In this document: piece by piece, positions 42,839 through 50,749 of the stretch | Layout: every line of letters begins with the position of its first letter | Numbering within the stretch: position 1 is the first letter of the stretch | Assembly (NCBI RefSeq): GCF_002954225.1 | Contig: NZ_PPTH01000018.1 | Span: forward strand, 434,001-498,000 | Reading direction: 5' to 3' | Length of the DNA: 64,000 bases | Source of the DNA: Arthrobacter ruber | Lineage (GTDB): Bacteria > Actinomycetota > Actinomycetes > Actinomycetales > Micrococcaceae | The notes under the pieces: generated by a model | What the model was told of the DNA's origin: nothing | Database searches by the model: none | The model's input: the letters and a program-made list of their open reading frames with translations, nothing else | Position numbers and translations under genes: made by a program

Positions 42839-42897
42839 GTGGAACAGGAGCCGGTCCCCTCCCGTTGAACCGTGTATCCCCTTCTGGAAGGCCTACC

Positions 42898-43512
42898 CTG
42901 CGCATCGTCCTCACCGGCATCGACGGCTCCGGCAAGAGCACGGCAGCCCGTGATCTCACGCGTACCATCGAGGCCCGGGGCGGCTCCGCGATCCTGCTGA
43001 GGAATCCTGCCGGTCGCCGGACGATGGCTGCCTGGTGGGCGGCACTGGGCCGGACGCCCGGACCTCGCGTGCAGGACGCCCTGGAGACCGTGACGCGCGT
43101 GGTCAATGTGCTCGTGAACGAGGTGCGGCTCCGCGACTTCGATGGCGTCGTCGTCCTCGATCGCGGGCTCGAGTGCCAGCTCGCGCTGCGGGAGGCGCGC
43201 GGCCTTCCGCGCGGCGTCATCGTGCCCTGGCTGCAGCGCGTACTGCCCGCTGCCGACGTCGTCGCGCACTTCGAACTCCCGGTCGACGTCGCGCTGGAAC
43301 GGATCCGCCGGCGCGCCACGGACGACGAGAGCCCTGCCGGACTCGCGTCCCTGGCCGCAGGCTACCGGCGCCTGCCCGCATACGGGTCCTTCACCCTGGT
43401 CGATGCCTCGGCGGACCGCGAATCGGTCATGCGCTTCCTGCTGGGCCTGGTCCCGGACGGCGCCGCGGGAGATGCTCCACCAGGAAGGGCCCCGGCGGCT
43501 ACAGCGCGGTGA
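42898..43512 (+). CDS. Thymidylate-kinase-like P-loop kinase, probable CTG start
   Basis: 204 residues from a CTG at 42898. The N-terminus RIVLTGIDGSGKSTAARDLTRTIEARGG is the thymidylate-kinase P-loop and adjoining helix. VVVLDRGLECQLALREARGLP is the DR(Y/G) switch equivalent, and VVAHFELPVDVALERIRRRATDDE is the LID region. An ideal GGAAGG stands six bases before the CTG, while upstream TTG (42865) and GTG (42823) starts lack spacing that fits. As an outlier it may phosphorylate another nucleoside monophosphate. Its end overlaps the convergent epimerase gene by 14 bases. Confidence 0.78.
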   Translation: MRIVLTGIDGSGKSTAARDLTRTIEARGGSAILLRNPAGRRTMAAWWAALGRTPGPRVQDALETVTRVVNVLVNEVRLRDFDGVVVLDRGLECQLALREARGLPRGVIVPWLQRVLPAADVVAHFELPVDVALERIRRRATDDESPAGLASLAAGYRRLPAYGSFTLVDASADRESVMRFLLGLVPDGAAGDAPPGRAPAATAR

Positions 43513-44407
43513 TGGTCCAGCCGGTCCGGTGCGTCCCGCCCGGTTCGAGGACCACGAGGTCCTCACCCGTGGTGAAGGCTCCGGGCGGGCAGGTCATGGG
43601 TTCGACGGCGAGGCCCAGGCGCGTGCTCTCGGGCTTCAGCGGGAGGTCGGCGGTGTGGATCTGCACCCACGGGCAGCTCTCGTCCCACACCACGGCGCTC
43701 CCGGTCCCGTGTGCGGGATCGGTGACCCGGACGGTGGTCCGGCCGGAGTCGTCCCGCGTGAGGTCGGTGAAGGCGTGGTCGATCTGGACGTCGGCGAGCG
43801 GATGCGCCGTGCGGAAGTCGAAGGGCGTCCCGGCCACGGGCTCCTTCGCCACGGGCAGCAGGCGGTCGGGCGTGACGGTCAGGACCGTGGCGGCGGGGAG
43901 TTCGAGCACCCATTCGTCCAGCGGCGACGGCCCTGCGACGAGGTACGGGTGGGGGCAGACACCGTAGGGGGCCCGCCGGTCGCCGGTGTTGACCGCCGTG
44001 ACGTCCGTGCGGAAGCCCTCGGCGCCGACGCTGAACCGCGCCTCGAGGGAGACCTCGAAGGGATAGGCGTCCGTCGGCGCGATGACGCACGTGAGCGTCA
44101 CCGCGGAGGCGGTGTGGTCCACGAGGGTCCAGGGGACGTCGAACACGAGCCCGTGGAGCGCCGTCGCGCGTTCGGGTTCATTGATCGGCAGTTCGTAGGA
44201 GGAGCCGTCGAACGAGTAGCGGCCGTCGGCGATGCGGTTGGGCCATGGGGCCACGAAGGCGCCCCGGAAGTTGGGCATCTCCTCGTCGGCTCCGAAGCCG
44301 ACGACCAGGGGCCGGCCCTCGTAGGTGAGTTCCCGGACGGCGGCACCGAGACCGAGGACGACGGCCGTGTAGCCGCCGCCCTCGATCCTGTAGTCGGGAG
44401 AGGTCAT
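43499..44407 (-). CDS. Aldose 1-epimerase family protein
   Basis: 302 residues. The galactose-mutarotase fold has the substrate-binding Arg region FVAPWPNRIADGRY, catalytic His candidates in ATALHGLVFDVPW and YGVCPHPYLVAG, and the catalytic Glu in LGLAVEPMTCPPGAF. It interconverts alpha and beta anomers of the released sugar, here most likely L-arabinose. The ATG overlaps the stop of the arabinofuranosidase gene (ATGA), making it the last gene of the LacI-controlled operon. Confidence 0.87.
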   Translation of the reverse strand: MTSPDYRIEGGGYTAVVLGLGAAVRELTYEGRPLVVGFGADEEMPNFRGAFVAPWPNRIADGRYSFDGSSYELPINEPERATALHGLVFDVPWTLVDHTASAVTLTCVIAPTDAYPFEVSLEARFSVGAEGFRTDVTAVNTGDRRAPYGVCPHPYLVAGPSPLDEWVLELPAATVLTVTPDRLLPVAKEPVAGTPFDFRTAHPLADVQIDHAFTDLTRDDSGRTTVRVTDPAHGTGSAVVWDESCPWVQIHTADLPLKPESTRLGLAVEPMTCPPGAFTTGEDLVVLEPGGTHRTGWTITAL

Positions 44408-45915
44408 ACGAGGCTCAGGGCCGTCCATGACACAGGGGGCAGCGTGACGGTGACGGCGCCGCCGTCGAGCGTCGCCGAGGTGTTGGGCTTCATGGTCACG
44501 CGCTCCGGCTCCTCGAGGGTGTTCTTCGCATACACGTCCGTATCGTACAGGGACTGTGCATCCACCGAACTGAAACCGCTGAGCGCCTCGATGTCGATGG
44601 TCACGGTGATCTCCTCGGTCTGCGAGCGGTTGACGAGGAACACGGCTGCGGCGCCGGTGGCGTCGTCGTGCGTGGCCACGGCATCGACGAGCGACACCTC
44701 GCCGTACTCGCCGGTCTCGTAGGTGCCGGCGTCGAGCTTGAGTTCGAGCACCGAACCCTGCGCCAGCTCGGAGGTGATGGCGAAGGGGAAGAACGTGGTC
44801 TGGCGCCATGCCGGTCCGCCCGGCTCCGTCATGATGGGGGCGATCACGTTGACGAGCTGCGCGAGCGACGCCGAGGTGACACGGTCGGCGTGCTTGAGCA
44901 GCGAGATCATGAGGTTGCCGAACACGACGGCGTCCGCCACGGAGTAGCAGTCCTCGAGCAGGCGCGGTGCCACGGGCCAGTTGTCGAGCCCCTGGATCTT
45001 GTCGACGTTCTCGAAGCGGCTGATGTACCAGACGTTCCATTCGTCGAAGGAGATGTTGATGGTCTTCGAGCTGCCACGGACGGCCTTCACGTGGTCGGCG
45101 GTGGCGACCACGGACTCGATGAAGTGGTCCATGTCGACGGCGGACGCGAGGAACGAGCCGAGGTCGCCGTTCTTCTCCTCGTAGTAGGCGTGGCAGGAGA
45201 TGTAGTCGACGTCGTCGTAGGTGTGTGAGAGGACCACGCGCTCCCACTCCCCGAAGGTCGGCATGTGGGCGCTGGAGGAACCGCAGGCCACGAGCTCGAT
45301 CGACGGGTCCAGCTGGCGCATGGCCTTCGCCGTGCGGGACGCGATCTTGCCGTAGTCGTCCGCGGAGCGGTGCCCGAGCTGCCAGGGTCCGTCCATCTCG
45401 TTGCCGAGGCACCAGATCTTCACGGCGAACGGATCGGGCCGCCCGTTGGCCATGCGCTGCTCCGACAGCGCCGTGCCCTTGGGCAGGTTCGAGTACTCCA
45501 GGAGCTCGAGTGCCTCGGAGGTGCCGCGGGTGCCGAGGTTCACGGCGAGCATGAGCTCGCTGTCCACCTTCTGCAGCCAGGAGGCGAACTCGTGCAGGCC
45601 CACCTGGTTGGTCTCCGTGGAGTGCCAGGCGAGGTCCAGCCGTGTGGGGCGCTCCTCGCGCGGGCCCACGCTGTCCTCCCAGCGGAAGCCCGAGACGAAG
45701 TTGCCGCCGGGGTAGCGGATGGTGGAGACGCCCATCTCCTTCACGAGCTCGATGACGTCCTGGCGGAAGCCCTCGTCGTCGGCGGTCGCGTGGCCGGGCT
45801 CGTAGATGCCGTCGTACACGTGGCGGCCGAGGTGCTCGACGAAGCCGCCGAAGACGTTGCGGTTGATCGGGCCTACGGTGAAGGAGGGGTCGAGGGTGAG
45901 GCGTGCGTTCTGCAT
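44404..45915 (-). CDS. abfA: Alpha-L-arabinofuranosidase, GH51
   Basis: 503 residues with no signal peptide, so cytosolic. The N-terminal beta sheet and (beta/alpha)8 barrel start at INRNVFGGFVEHLGRHVYDGIYEPGHA. The acid/base Glu is in IWCLGNEMDGPWQLGH and the nucleophile Glu in INISFDEWNVWYISRF, both GH51 signatures. A C-terminal beta-sandwich follows. It cleaves imported arabino-oligosaccharides to L-arabinose. The ATG at 45915 is chosen over 45942 because GH51 proteins begin near this point. It follows the ABC permease genes in one operon. Confidence 0.93.
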   Translation of the reverse strand: MQNARLTLDPSFTVGPINRNVFGGFVEHLGRHVYDGIYEPGHATADDEGFRQDVIELVKEMGVSTIRYPGGNFVSGFRWEDSVGPREERPTRLDLAWHSTETNQVGLHEFASWLQKVDSELMLAVNLGTRGTSEALELLEYSNLPKGTALSEQRMANGRPDPFAVKIWCLGNEMDGPWQLGHRSADDYGKIASRTAKAMRQLDPSIELVACGSSSAHMPTFGEWERVVLSHTYDDVDYISCHAYYEEKNGDLGSFLASAVDMDHFIESVVATADHVKAVRGSSKTINISFDEWNVWYISRFENVDKIQGLDNWPVAPRLLEDCYSVADAVVFGNLMISLLKHADRVTSASLAQLVNVIAPIMTEPGGPAWRQTTFFPFAITSELAQGSVLELKLDAGTYETGEYGEVSLVDAVATHDDATGAAAVFLVNRSQTEEITVTIDIEALSGFSSVDAQSLYDTDVYAKNTLEEPERVTMKPNTSATLDGGAVTVTLPPVSWTALSLV

Positions 45916-45963
45916 CAAACTACTTTCTCTGCGTGGTGACATGGCTCGGGGACGGAGTGTGCG

Positions 45964-46893
45964 CTATTTGAGCGAGCCCAGCGACAGACCGCCCTGCCAG
46001 TACTTCTGGAGGGAGAGGAACGCGATGATCAGCGGGATGATCGAGATGAAGGCTCCCGTGGTGATGAGGTTCCACAGGGCCTCGCCACCGCTGCCGGCGT
46101 TCGAGAGTGCCTGCCAGCCGTTGAGGCCCACGGTGACCGGGAGCAGCAGCGGATCGCTGAGGACCGCCAGCGGCAGGAAGAAGTTGTTCCAGGTCCCGAC
46201 GACGGAGAGGAGCAGCACCGTGACGATGGCCGGGCGCAGCAGCGGCAGGGCGATCTGGAAGAAGGTGCGGATCTCGCCCGCGCCGTCGATCCGGGCGGCA
46301 TCGAGCAGCTCGTCCGGCACCGCCTCCTGGGCGAACACCCTCATGAGGTACACGCCGAAGGGGCTGAGGAGCGAGGGCAGGATGACGGCCCAGATGGTGT
46401 TGACCAGGCCCACCGAGCTGAGCAGGACGAAGGTGGGGATGACCAGGGCCGTCAGCGGGACCATGACCGCGCCGAGCAGGATGCCGAAGAAGGCGGTCCG
46501 GCCGCGGAAGTTGTACTTCGCGAAGCCGTACCCGGCGAGGACGGCGAGGATGGTCGCACCCACTCCGCCCGAAATCGCGTACAGGAACGAGTTCCCGAGC
46601 CAGCGCCAGTAGATCCCGTCCTGGCGTTCGAACAGTCCCTGCACGTTGCTGAAGAAGTGGAACTCGTTGTCGAACCAGAGCGGTCCGCCGGAGCCACCGA
46701 AGAGACCGGCGGTATCCTTCGTGCTCGCGACGGTCAGCCACCAGATGGGGGTGACGAAGTAGATGACGAGGATGAGCAGGAAGATGTGGGACCCGATGCG
46801 CGGGCCTCCGTTGCGGGCGCGGTTGCGTGCGCCGGAACCGCGGACCTTCCGGCCACTGTCGCGCTGCTTCGGGGTGTCTGTGACGAGTGCCAT
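45964..46893 (-). CDS. Carbohydrate ABC transporter permease (MalG type)
   Basis: 309 residues, six transmembrane helices. The EAA loop is EAVPDELLDAARIDGAGEIRTFFQIALPLLRP. The N-terminal 30 residues are basic and cytoplasmic. It pairs with the permease gene just upstream (three bases between them). The expected oligosaccharide cargo is arabino-oligosaccharides because abfA follows. Confidence 0.92.
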   Translation of the reverse strand: MALVTDTPKQRDSGRKVRGSGARNRARNGGPRIGSHIFLLILVIYFVTPIWWLTVASTKDTAGLFGGSGGPLWFDNEFHFFSNVQGLFERQDGIYWRWLGNSFLYAISGGVGATILAVLAGYGFAKYNFRGRTAFFGILLGAVMVPLTALVIPTFVLLSSVGLVNTIWAVILPSLLSPFGVYLMRVFAQEAVPDELLDAARIDGAGEIRTFFQIALPLLRPAIVTVLLLSVVGTWNNFFLPLAVLSDPLLLPVTVGLNGWQALSNAGSGGEALWNLITTGAFISIIPLIIAFLSLQKYWQGGLSLGSLK

Positions 46894-46896
46894 GGC

Positions 46897-47847
46897 TTAT
46901 TTCAGTCCGCTCTGCTTGCGGGTCAGGAAGAGGAAGAAGAACGAGAACACGAAGACCACGATGCCGAGCGCGAAGGAGATCGCTGAGGCGTAGTTGAACT
47001 GGCTGTAGGAGAACGCCAGGGAGAAGGCGTACATGTTGGGCGTGTACGACGTCGGTATGGCGCCCTGGGCGACGGCCCTCAGCACCTGTGGTTCTGTGAA
47101 GAACTGCAGTGTCCCGATCAGGGCGAAGATCACCACCATGACGAGCGAGGACGAGATCATGGGGATCTTGATGCGCGTCGCGATCTGCCGGTCGGAAGCG
47201 CCGTCGAGGACGGCCGCCTCGTAGATGCCCGGGTCGATGCCCCTGAGCGCTGCGTAGATGATGATCATGTAGTAGCCGGCCCACTGCCAGGTCACGATGT
47301 TCACGAGGCTGCCGAAGATGTTGCTCTGCGCCAGGAACTCTGGCGCCGCCAGGCCGAAGATCGCGAAGATGTCACTCGCCGGGCCGAAGCGGGGACTGTA
47401 GAGGAACCCCCACATGAGCGCTCCGATGACCACCGGTACGGCGTACGGGATGAAGATCATCAGGCGCGAGAACTTGGAAGCCCAGGTGGCGAGGTTGTCG
47501 AGGACCAGGGCCGCGACCAGAGCCACGATCATCTGCGCCGGGATCATGATGAGTGCGAACTTCGCGACGGTCCCGAGCCCCTGGAGGAAGATCGGGTCCG
47601 TGAACGCCTTGACGTAGTTGTCGGCACCCACGAACTTGTTCCCGGTGGCCAGCGTGCTCGTGAAGAGGCTCATCCTGAAGGCGTAGACCAGGGGCAGGAT
47701 GAGGAAGGTCAGGAAGATGAGGGCGAAGGGCGCCACGAACAGCCAGCCCCAACGCTGCCTGCGCCGGTAGCTTCTGTCCGGTCGGTGCTTGACCTGCTGG
47801 GATGCCTCGGCGCTGTGTGACGACGTCGGCGCGGTGGTCGTGGCCAT
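46897..47847 (-). CDS. Carbohydrate ABC transporter permease (MalF type)
   Basis: 316 residues, six transmembrane helices after a basic N-terminus (RSYRRRQRWGW). The EAA loop is EAAVLDGASDRQIATRIKIPMISSSLVM. It is the upstream half of the heterodimeric channel. No ATP-binding gene is in the operon, as is common where a shared MsiK-type ATPase serves several sugar importers. Confidence 0.92.
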   Translation of the reverse strand: MATTTAPTSSHSAEASQQVKHRPDRSYRRRQRWGWLFVAPFALIFLTFLILPLVYAFRMSLFTSTLATGNKFVGADNYVKAFTDPIFLQGLGTVAKFALIMIPAQMIVALVAALVLDNLATWASKFSRLMIFIPYAVPVVIGALMWGFLYSPRFGPASDIFAIFGLAAPEFLAQSNIFGSLVNIVTWQWAGYYMIIIYAALRGIDPGIYEAAVLDGASDRQIATRIKIPMISSSLVMVVIFALIGTLQFFTEPQVLRAVAQGAIPTSYTPNMYAFSLAFSYSQFNYASAISFALGIVVFVFSFFFLFLTRKQSGLK

Positions 47848-47905
47848 GGTGTCTTTCCTCGAGCTGTGGGACGGATGTGCGGTGGACGGGGTCCACGGGA
47901 CCGGT

Positions 47906-47945
47906 CCGGGTGGGCGCCCGCGCTGTGGCGGACGCCCTACCCCGG
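47906..47945 (-). terminator. Hairpin after the sugar-binding protein gene
   Basis: On the transcribed strand an arm at 47945-47933 pairs with 47916-47906 (about 11 bp, two unpaired bases in one arm). It lies directly after the binding-protein stop and before the permease genes, in the same position as the hairpin at 26980-27022 of the other ABC operon. Confidence 0.5.
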
Positions 47946-47949
47946 ACGG

Positions 47950-49302
47950 CTACTTGATGGTGAAGCCCTGCTCGGTCGCGTACTGCTCGAGCGATGCCTG
48001 GAGGTCGTCGAGCGCCTGGCTCGCGTCCTTCTCACCCTGGACCATCGCGTAGATCTGGACGGTCAGCTGGTCGTAGGCGTAGTTCTGGAAGGGGCTGAAA
48101 GTAGCGCCCTCGTAGCCGGCGGCCGCCTCGAGGAACACGTCCTTGTTGATCTGCTGTCCGCCGAAGAACTCGTACTCCTTGTCGGCGAACTCGGGCGAGT
48201 CCAGAACCGGCGCATAGGACGGGAAGAGTGCTCCCTTGTCGACGCCGAGGTTCATGCCTTCCTCGTTACCGAAGATGCCCATCGCGACCTTCGCGGCGAG
48301 TTCCTTGTCCTTCGCCTGTTCCGTCACGGCGAACGTGGAACCGCCCCAGTTCACCTGGACCGGGTTGGCGGCGTCCCACTGCGGGAGCGGAGCCGCACGC
48401 CAGACGGCATCCGGATCGGCGTCGGACAGACCCTGCAGGTAACCGGGGCCCCAGGCGGCGGCGAGGTAGACCGCATAGGAGCCGTCGACGAGCTTGGTGT
48501 TGTAGTCCGCGGTGAAGGCGTCATCCGTCGCGACGAGTCCGTCCTTCACGAGGCCGTCCCAGTACTCCAGGACCTTCTTGGCGCCCTCGTCGTTGACCTT
48601 GATGCCGATCTCCTGCGGGTTCGCGGAGTCGTATTCGAAGGGAACGGAGCCTGCCTGCGCGAACAGGGCCTGATTGAAGGCGCGTCCGTTGGTCGGGAAG
48701 TCGGCGATCACCGCGCCGTTGCCCGATGCCTTCAGCTTCTCGGCTGCGGCCTGGAACTCCTCCCACGTGGTGGGTACGGCGATACCCGCGGCGTCGAAGA
48801 TGTCCTGGCGGTAGAGCATGCCCATGGGTCCGCCGTCGACGGGGATCGCGTACACGGCGTCGCCGCTGGAGGCGTCCTCCCATGCACCCTCGGCGTAGTC
48901 GGCCTTGACGTCGTTCGCGCCGAACTCCGTCAGGTCCACGAGCGCGTCACGGATCGTGAAGCTGGAGAGCACCTCGGACTCGAGCTGGATGACGTCGGGA
49001 GCGCCCGAACCGGACTCGATGGACGTCGAGAACTTGGTGTACTCGTCATTGCCCTGGCCGGCGTTCGTCCAGCAGATCTGGACGTCGTCGTTGGCATTGT
49101 TGAACTGGTCGACGACCTCGTTGAATGCGGGGTACCAGGCCCACACGGTCACCTGGGGTGCCTCGGCGTTGACGATGGTGTTGGTGCAGGAGGCGGCCTC
49201 CGAGCCGCTTCCCCCGCCACTTCCGTTTCCTCCGGAGCAGCCGGTCAGTGCTACGGCAGTGGCGGCGACGATGCCTGCCGATGCCAGGAACTTGGCTTTC
49301 AT
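47950..49302 (-). CDS. Carbohydrate ABC transporter substrate-binding lipoprotein
   Basis: 450 residues. The lipoprotein signal has MKAKFLASAGIVAATAVALTGC with a G-rich linker after the Cys. The family 1 solute-binding fold has VTVWAWYPAFNEVVDQFNNAN, then SGSGAPDVIQLESEVLSSF and VDGGPMGMLYRQDIFDAAGI. It delivers an oligosaccharide to the two permeases encoded next. Two adjacent operator-like sequences lie about 190 bases upstream. The ATG at 49302 is preferred over the longer frame, which would add a non-signal extension before the lipobox. Confidence 0.92.
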   Translation of the reverse strand: MKAKFLASAGIVAATAVALTGCSGGNGSGGGSGSEAASCTNTIVNAEAPQVTVWAWYPAFNEVVDQFNNANDDVQICWTNAGQGNDEYTKFSTSIESGSGAPDVIQLESEVLSSFTIRDALVDLTEFGANDVKADYAEGAWEDASSGDAVYAIPVDGGPMGMLYRQDIFDAAGIAVPTTWEEFQAAAEKLKASGNGAVIADFPTNGRAFNQALFAQAGSVPFEYDSANPQEIGIKVNDEGAKKVLEYWDGLVKDGLVATDDAFTADYNTKLVDGSYAVYLAAAWGPGYLQGLSDADPDAVWRAAPLPQWDAANPVQVNWGGSTFAVTEQAKDKELAAKVAMGIFGNEEGMNLGVDKGALFPSYAPVLDSPEFADKEYEFFGGQQINKDVFLEAAAGYEGATFSPFQNYAYDQLTVQIYAMVQGEKDASQALDDLQASLEQYATEQGFTIK

Positions 49303-49493
49303 ATCTCTTGCTTCCTCTCGCGGTGATCTTCCACCGTGGTCCGCCCCGAGGGCGGCCGGTCCGGGTGCTGCAGGGAGGAGGATCACCGGGGCGCAACGTC
49401 GTGCGCCCGCTCGAATCTTCCTTGATCCGGGCCCGTCCTCCTGCAGGGCCGTCTCGCCGGGCGAGAGGTTCCGCAAGTGCCGGTTCCGTCATT

Positions 49494-49518
49494 TACATCG
49501 TTGTAGGTAAACGTTGTA
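49494..49518 (-). promoter_or_regulatory. Tandem LacI-type operators of the arabinofuranoside operon
   Basis: TACATCGTTGTA at 49494-49505 matches the perfect palindrome TACAACGTTGTA (found at 50661) in 11 of 12 bases. GTAAACGTTGTA at 49507-49518 matches in 9 of 12, including one intact half. The centres are 13 bp apart. They sit between the LacI gene and the binding-protein gene, where the operon promoter must lie. Confidence 0.75.
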
Positions 49519-49589
49519 GAAGAAGCATGCCGAGTGACCCATGACACTGTCAAGCGGTCGTGGCGAAAATTGCGCCGCCGATGGGAACG

Positions 49590-50606
49590 TCACCCGGGCA
49601 GGGCCGAGGACTCACGCTCGATGACCTCGAAGCGGGCCTCGAGTTCGCGCGGCGGGAGGTCCGCGTCGCGTCCGGAGATCCGCTCCTGCAGCACCCGGAC
49701 GGCGGTATCGGCGATCTCGTCGCGGCCCGGATCGATGGTGGAGAGCGTGGGCAGGGAGTACCTGCCCTCGTCGAGGTCGTCGAAGCCGATGACGGCGACG
49801 TCGTCGGGGATACGCCGTCCGGCCTCCTGCAGCACGCGCATGGCGCCGAGCGCCAGGGTGTCGTTCATGCCGAACATGGCGTCGAACTCCACGCCCGTCT
49901 CGAGCAGCTCCCGCATGGAGGTGGCACCGTTGGAGCGGTGCCAGAACGTCGTGTAGGCCACGAGGTCGGGGTCGAACGGGATGTTCGCCTCCTCGAGCGC
50001 CTGCTGATAGCCGCGGAGCCGGAGCCCGGCCGAGCCGATGACCTCCCCGCGGTGTCCGCCGACGACGGCGATGCGGCGCCGGCCCTTCGACAGCAGGTGG
50101 GCGGTGGCGGCACGTGCGGACTCCACATTGCTCATCGTCACGTGGTCCGTGGGCCCGCCGAAGATGCGTTCGCCGAGCAGCACGAGCGGGAAGTTCACCC
50201 TGAGGTGGTGTGCGTCCTCGTTGGACATGCCGAGCGGACTGAACAGCAGGCCGTCCGTCATCTGGAGCCGGGGGCTCGAGAGGATCTCGAGCTCGTGGTC
50301 GCGATCCCCCCCTGTCTGCTCGATCAGGACCTTGAGCCCCCGCCGCTCCGCGGCCTTGATGATCGAGTCTGCCAGTTCCGCGAAGTAGCTCAGCGAGAGC
50401 TCGGGGACGGCGAGGCCGATCACGCCGGTGCGGCCCGAGCGCAGGCTGCGCGCGGAGAGGTTGGGGCTGTAGCCGAGTTCGGAGATGGCGTCCATGACGC
50501 GCTGCTTCGTCTCCGCGCGGATGTGCTCGTAGTCGTTGATGACGTTCGAGACGGTCTTGATGGAGACGCCGGCCACCAGTGCGACGTCCTTCAGTGTGGC
50601 CGCCAT
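49590..50606 (-). CDS. LacI-family transcriptional regulator
   Basis: 338 residues. The N-terminal helix-turn-helix and hinge are TLKDVALVAGVSIKTVSNVINDYEHIRAETKQRVMDAISELGYSPN (residues ~4-50), followed by a periplasmic-binding-protein-like sensor domain with GFDDLDEGRYSLPTLSTIDPG. Its target half-site is inferred as TACAAC. Copies occur at its own promoter and before the sugar importer operon. It probably represses both and is released by arabinose or an arabino-oligosaccharide. The ATG at 50606 follows GGGAG. Confidence 0.92.
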   Translation of the reverse strand: MAATLKDVALVAGVSIKTVSNVINDYEHIRAETKQRVMDAISELGYSPNLSARSLRSGRTGVIGLAVPELSLSYFAELADSIIKAAERRGLKVLIEQTGGDRDHELEILSSPRLQMTDGLLFSPLGMSNEDAHHLRVNFPLVLLGERIFGGPTDHVTMSNVESARAATAHLLSKGRRRIAVVGGHRGEVIGSAGLRLRGYQQALEEANIPFDPDLVAYTTFWHRSNGATSMRELLETGVEFDAMFGMNDTLALGAMRVLQEAGRRIPDDVAVIGFDDLDEGRYSLPTLSTIDPGRDEIADTAVRVLQERISGRDADLPPRELEARFEVIERESSALPG

Positions 50607-50660
50607 GCCGCTCCCTCGGGTCCTGCCGTGCTGTCCTGCACCTCACGGGTGAGGTGAGTC

Positions 50661-50672
50661 TACAACGTTGTA
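50661..50672. promoter_or_regulatory. LacI operator shared by the lacI-type gene and the alditol oxidase gene
   Basis: TACAACGTTGTA is a perfect 12-bp palindrome in the divergent promoter region. A TAGGAT hexamer (50671-50676, plus strand) and a TAGACT (50662-50657, minus strand) each share two bases with it and could be the -10 boxes of the two genes, so bound repressor would block both. Confidence 0.8.
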
Positions 50673-50749
50673 GGATGGGCGGGCATCTGCCGGCAGTGTT
50701 GCCGCAGCCTCCGATTCCGCCATCCGGCACCGGCCAGACAGGGACCACC

